DNA from: Christensenella sp. UBA6406
GTDB lineage: Bacteria; Bacillota; Clostridia; Christensenellales; UBA1242
Assembly: GCA_002438625.1 (NCBI GenBank)
Contig: DJPS01000034.1
Span: forward strand, 1-15,439
Direction of reading: 5' to 3'
DNA: 15,439 nucleotides
In this document: piece after piece, positions 13,996-15,439 of the stretch
Numbering within the stretch: position 1 is the stretch's first letter
How the letters are laid out: the number at the start of each line of letters is the position of its first letter
Translations under genes and position numbers: made by a program
The notes under the pieces: generated by a model
Database searches by the model: none
What the model was told of the DNA's origin: nothing
Seen by the model: only the letters and a program-made list of their open reading frames with translations

Positions 13996-15439
13996 TTATT
14001 TTTTAGAAATTAGATTATATTCATAGTCTGCTAATTTTCTCTCTTTCTTCTTTCTTATAATGCGAGTAATTATATATGTAACTATTGCAACTGTAACAAT
14101 TCCAACAGCAATGTAAACAAGTAAGTTTGTTACAAGTGAATCTAATAAAACAAAATATTCAACTTCGGAAGATTGTGCAACAACCACAAAGTCTTCGCTT
14201 TCAAATTCGTTTATCTTAACCGTAACAATGTGTTTTCCTGCCGTTTTAAATGGTAAATTAATTGTTGAAGTAATTGCAACTTTTGAATCTATTGAATCCG
14301 CATCTATTGTAGAAGTTGCTATAAATTGACCATCTACATACCAATAGAAAGTAGGGTTAGGGTCTCTGTTTTCAATTCTATAAACAGTTACGCTAAATTC
14401 TGAATCGCCTGTATATAACAATGCTGATGGCTTTGTAACTTTTACAATAGTGTAATCTAAGTAATGTACACGCACTTTTCTAACAACAGGCTCAGATTCG
14501 TTTCCTGATTTGTCTATTGCTGTGAAAGTAATTGTGTATATTCCTGGTTTATCTAGTGGAACATATTCACTGTCAAGTGGGGTGTCGTCCCCATCTTTAT
14601 AAATAACCGCTTTATACAAAATATCTTGAGGCTTATCACAGTTGTCCGTTGCACTTATATCTCTATCTATCCCACCTTTTGAATACCAGTTGTACGGAGT
14701 ATTGATTTTAGTTTGCACATATTTACTGCTCTCATCCATAGAAATTATTGGTGCCTCTCTATCTAAAACATTAATTGTTTTAGTGTAGTAAAATAAATTT
14801 CCTGTAATGTCGTGTGTTATGGTTATCGCTTGCCTATAAGTTAGCAATTTATTAGTTACTATTTCACTTATATCAATTATCTTATCATCTAAAAATATAG
14901 TGTAATCTTTTGTAAAATCCGTTGCTGAGCAATTTTCATATATTAAACAATCAAATGAAATTGCTTTATCTATCGCTTCTTCATCGTTTATTTTATTGTA
15001 GTCAATAATGTAAACTTTTTTGCTGTCATCAACATAGGTTTTTCCGTGATTTACTGTACCTTGATAATTAAAACTGAAATTTTTAAAGTTGAAGGTAAAA
15101 CTAACCGTATATGTTCCCGCTTCTTTATAATAATAGAAATAATTATAATGGTAGTTTGAAATGTTTGGATTAACATCGTTCGTTGCCCCAGTTGCGTTAA
15201 AACCTTTTGCATCAAATATTGTTGCAGGAATGTAGTAAAAACCAGCCGTTGAACCTTCTACACTTGTTATATCCTTTGCATAAGTTACAAAACTTGCCGT
15301 TGTAGAGTTTATACCTTGAATACCTACAATAACTTGAACATCCACATATTTTGCATTTGCCGTGATTAACCACATATTGTCTTTTGCATATTGACCGTAT
15401 TCTAGATTATCCGAATTAAAATTGTAAAGATTGTTTGAT
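13996..15439 (-). CDS. Membrane-anchored Ig-like surface protein (5' end outside window)
   Basis: The frame is open through the right edge, so the ATG at 15375 (MWLITANAKY) is probably internal and the start lies upstream, outside the window. About 480 residues are visible. Counting from that Met, residues 1-200 are beta-rich with many Tyr/Asn/Thr and no clear family. About 207-304 form an Ig-like HYR/DUF5011-type repeat (REAPIIS... DISATDNCD ... PGIYTITFTAIDKSGN). About 308-400 form a second Ig/PKD-like unit (FYWYVDGQF, TAGKHIVTVKIN). A single membrane helix follows (about 412-437), then a basic cytosolic tail (RKKKERK). No LPxTG is present, so anchoring is by the helix. An adhesion or cell-envelope role is inferred. 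radC follows 13 nt downstream. Confidence 0.8.
   Translation of the reverse strand, partial: SNNLYNFNSDNLEYGQYAKDNMWLITANAKYVDVQVIVGIQGINSTTASFVTYAKDITSVEGSTAGFYYIPATIFDAKGFNATGATNDVNPNISNYHYNYFYYYKEAGTYTVSFTFNFKNFSFNYQGTVNHGKTYVDDSKKVYIIDYNKINDEEAIDKAISFDCLIYENCSATDFTKDYTIFLDDKIIDISEIVTNKLLTYRQAITITHDITGNLFYYTKTINVLDREAPIISMDESSKYVQTKINTPYNWYSKGGIDRDISATDNCDKPQDILYKAVIYKDGDDTPLDSEYVPLDKPGIYTITFTAIDKSGNESEPVVRKVRVHYLDYTIVKVTKPSALLYTGDSEFSVTVYRIENRDPNPTFYWYVDGQFIATSTIDADSIDSKVAITSTINLPFKTAGKHIVTVKINEFESEDFVVVAQSSEVEYFVLLDSLVTNLLVYIAVGIVTVAIVTYIITRIIRKKKERKLADYEYNLISKK

Noticed and set aside
15373..15375. ATG as the true start of the Ig-like surface protein
   Set aside because: The frame stays open to the window edge and no ribosome site or signal peptide precedes this Met, so the gene is treated as partial.

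Overview
The window is strongly AT-rich (by eye roughly 30% G+C) and densely coded. Ribosome binding sites are strong AAAGGAG-type, vegetative promoters match TTGNAA-17-TATAAT (often with an extended TGn -10), and intrinsic terminators end in clear T-tracts. Standard stop codons are used, and GTG and TTG starts occur. Gene content (DegV, split TrkA/TrkH, KdpD-type sensor, Bacillus-type guanine deaminase, class II aldolase, RadC with TTG start) fits a low-G+C Gram-positive, probably an uncultured gut-type Clostridia relative. The taxon is inferred from style, not from any search.

Layout. (1) 3-98 is the C-terminal tail of an IS30-type transposase entering from the left edge. A strong promoter just beyond it drives a degV gene (360-1190), which ends at an intrinsic terminator. 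(2) A long gene-free stretch (1191-1965) contains an abrupt GC-rich island (about 1475-1645) built of short repeats and five hairpins, three of them directly abutting. It is the least explained DNA here. (3) A four-gene, translationally overlapping potassium operon (1966-5989) encodes two RCK/TrkA half-proteins, a TrkH channel subunit and a KdpD-like membrane sensor. Two of its proteins depart from family rules: the third TrkH pore loop has Cys where the selectivity-filter Gly is expected, and the sensor has Asn at the phospho-accepting His. (4) Nucleotide genes ndk and a guaD-like deaminase follow, each with a terminator. ndk has a palindrome across its promoter. (5) A leftward block (11240 to 7186) carries a membrane protein resembling an inactivated family-2 glycosyltransferase with a Lys/Ser tail, then gap, a zinc-ribbon/TM2 membrane protein and mnmA. 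(6) Divergently, a class II fructose-bisphosphate aldolase (11460-12380) is followed by a separately promoted 78-residue HTH protein resembling an IS3-type OrfA without OrfB. Its transcript has a leader of nearly 190 nt containing a possible 14-codon peptide. (7) A leftward pair at the right edge holds a membrane-anchored Ig-like surface protein, cut by the window end, and a radC-type JAB/MPN protein.

How they fit together: the potassium operon combines a transporter, its cytosolic nucleotide-gated ring subunits and a potential potassium or turgor sensor that seems unable to autophosphorylate in the normal way. gap and the aldolase are divergent neighbours of the same glycolytic stretch, separated by the degenerate glycosyltransferase-like gene. 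No phage, CRISPR, toxin-antitoxin, tRNA or rRNA was recognised. The best candidates for undescribed biology are the noncoding hairpin island, the TrkH/pseudo-kinase operon, the pseudo-glycosyltransferase and the orphan HTH gene with its long leader.
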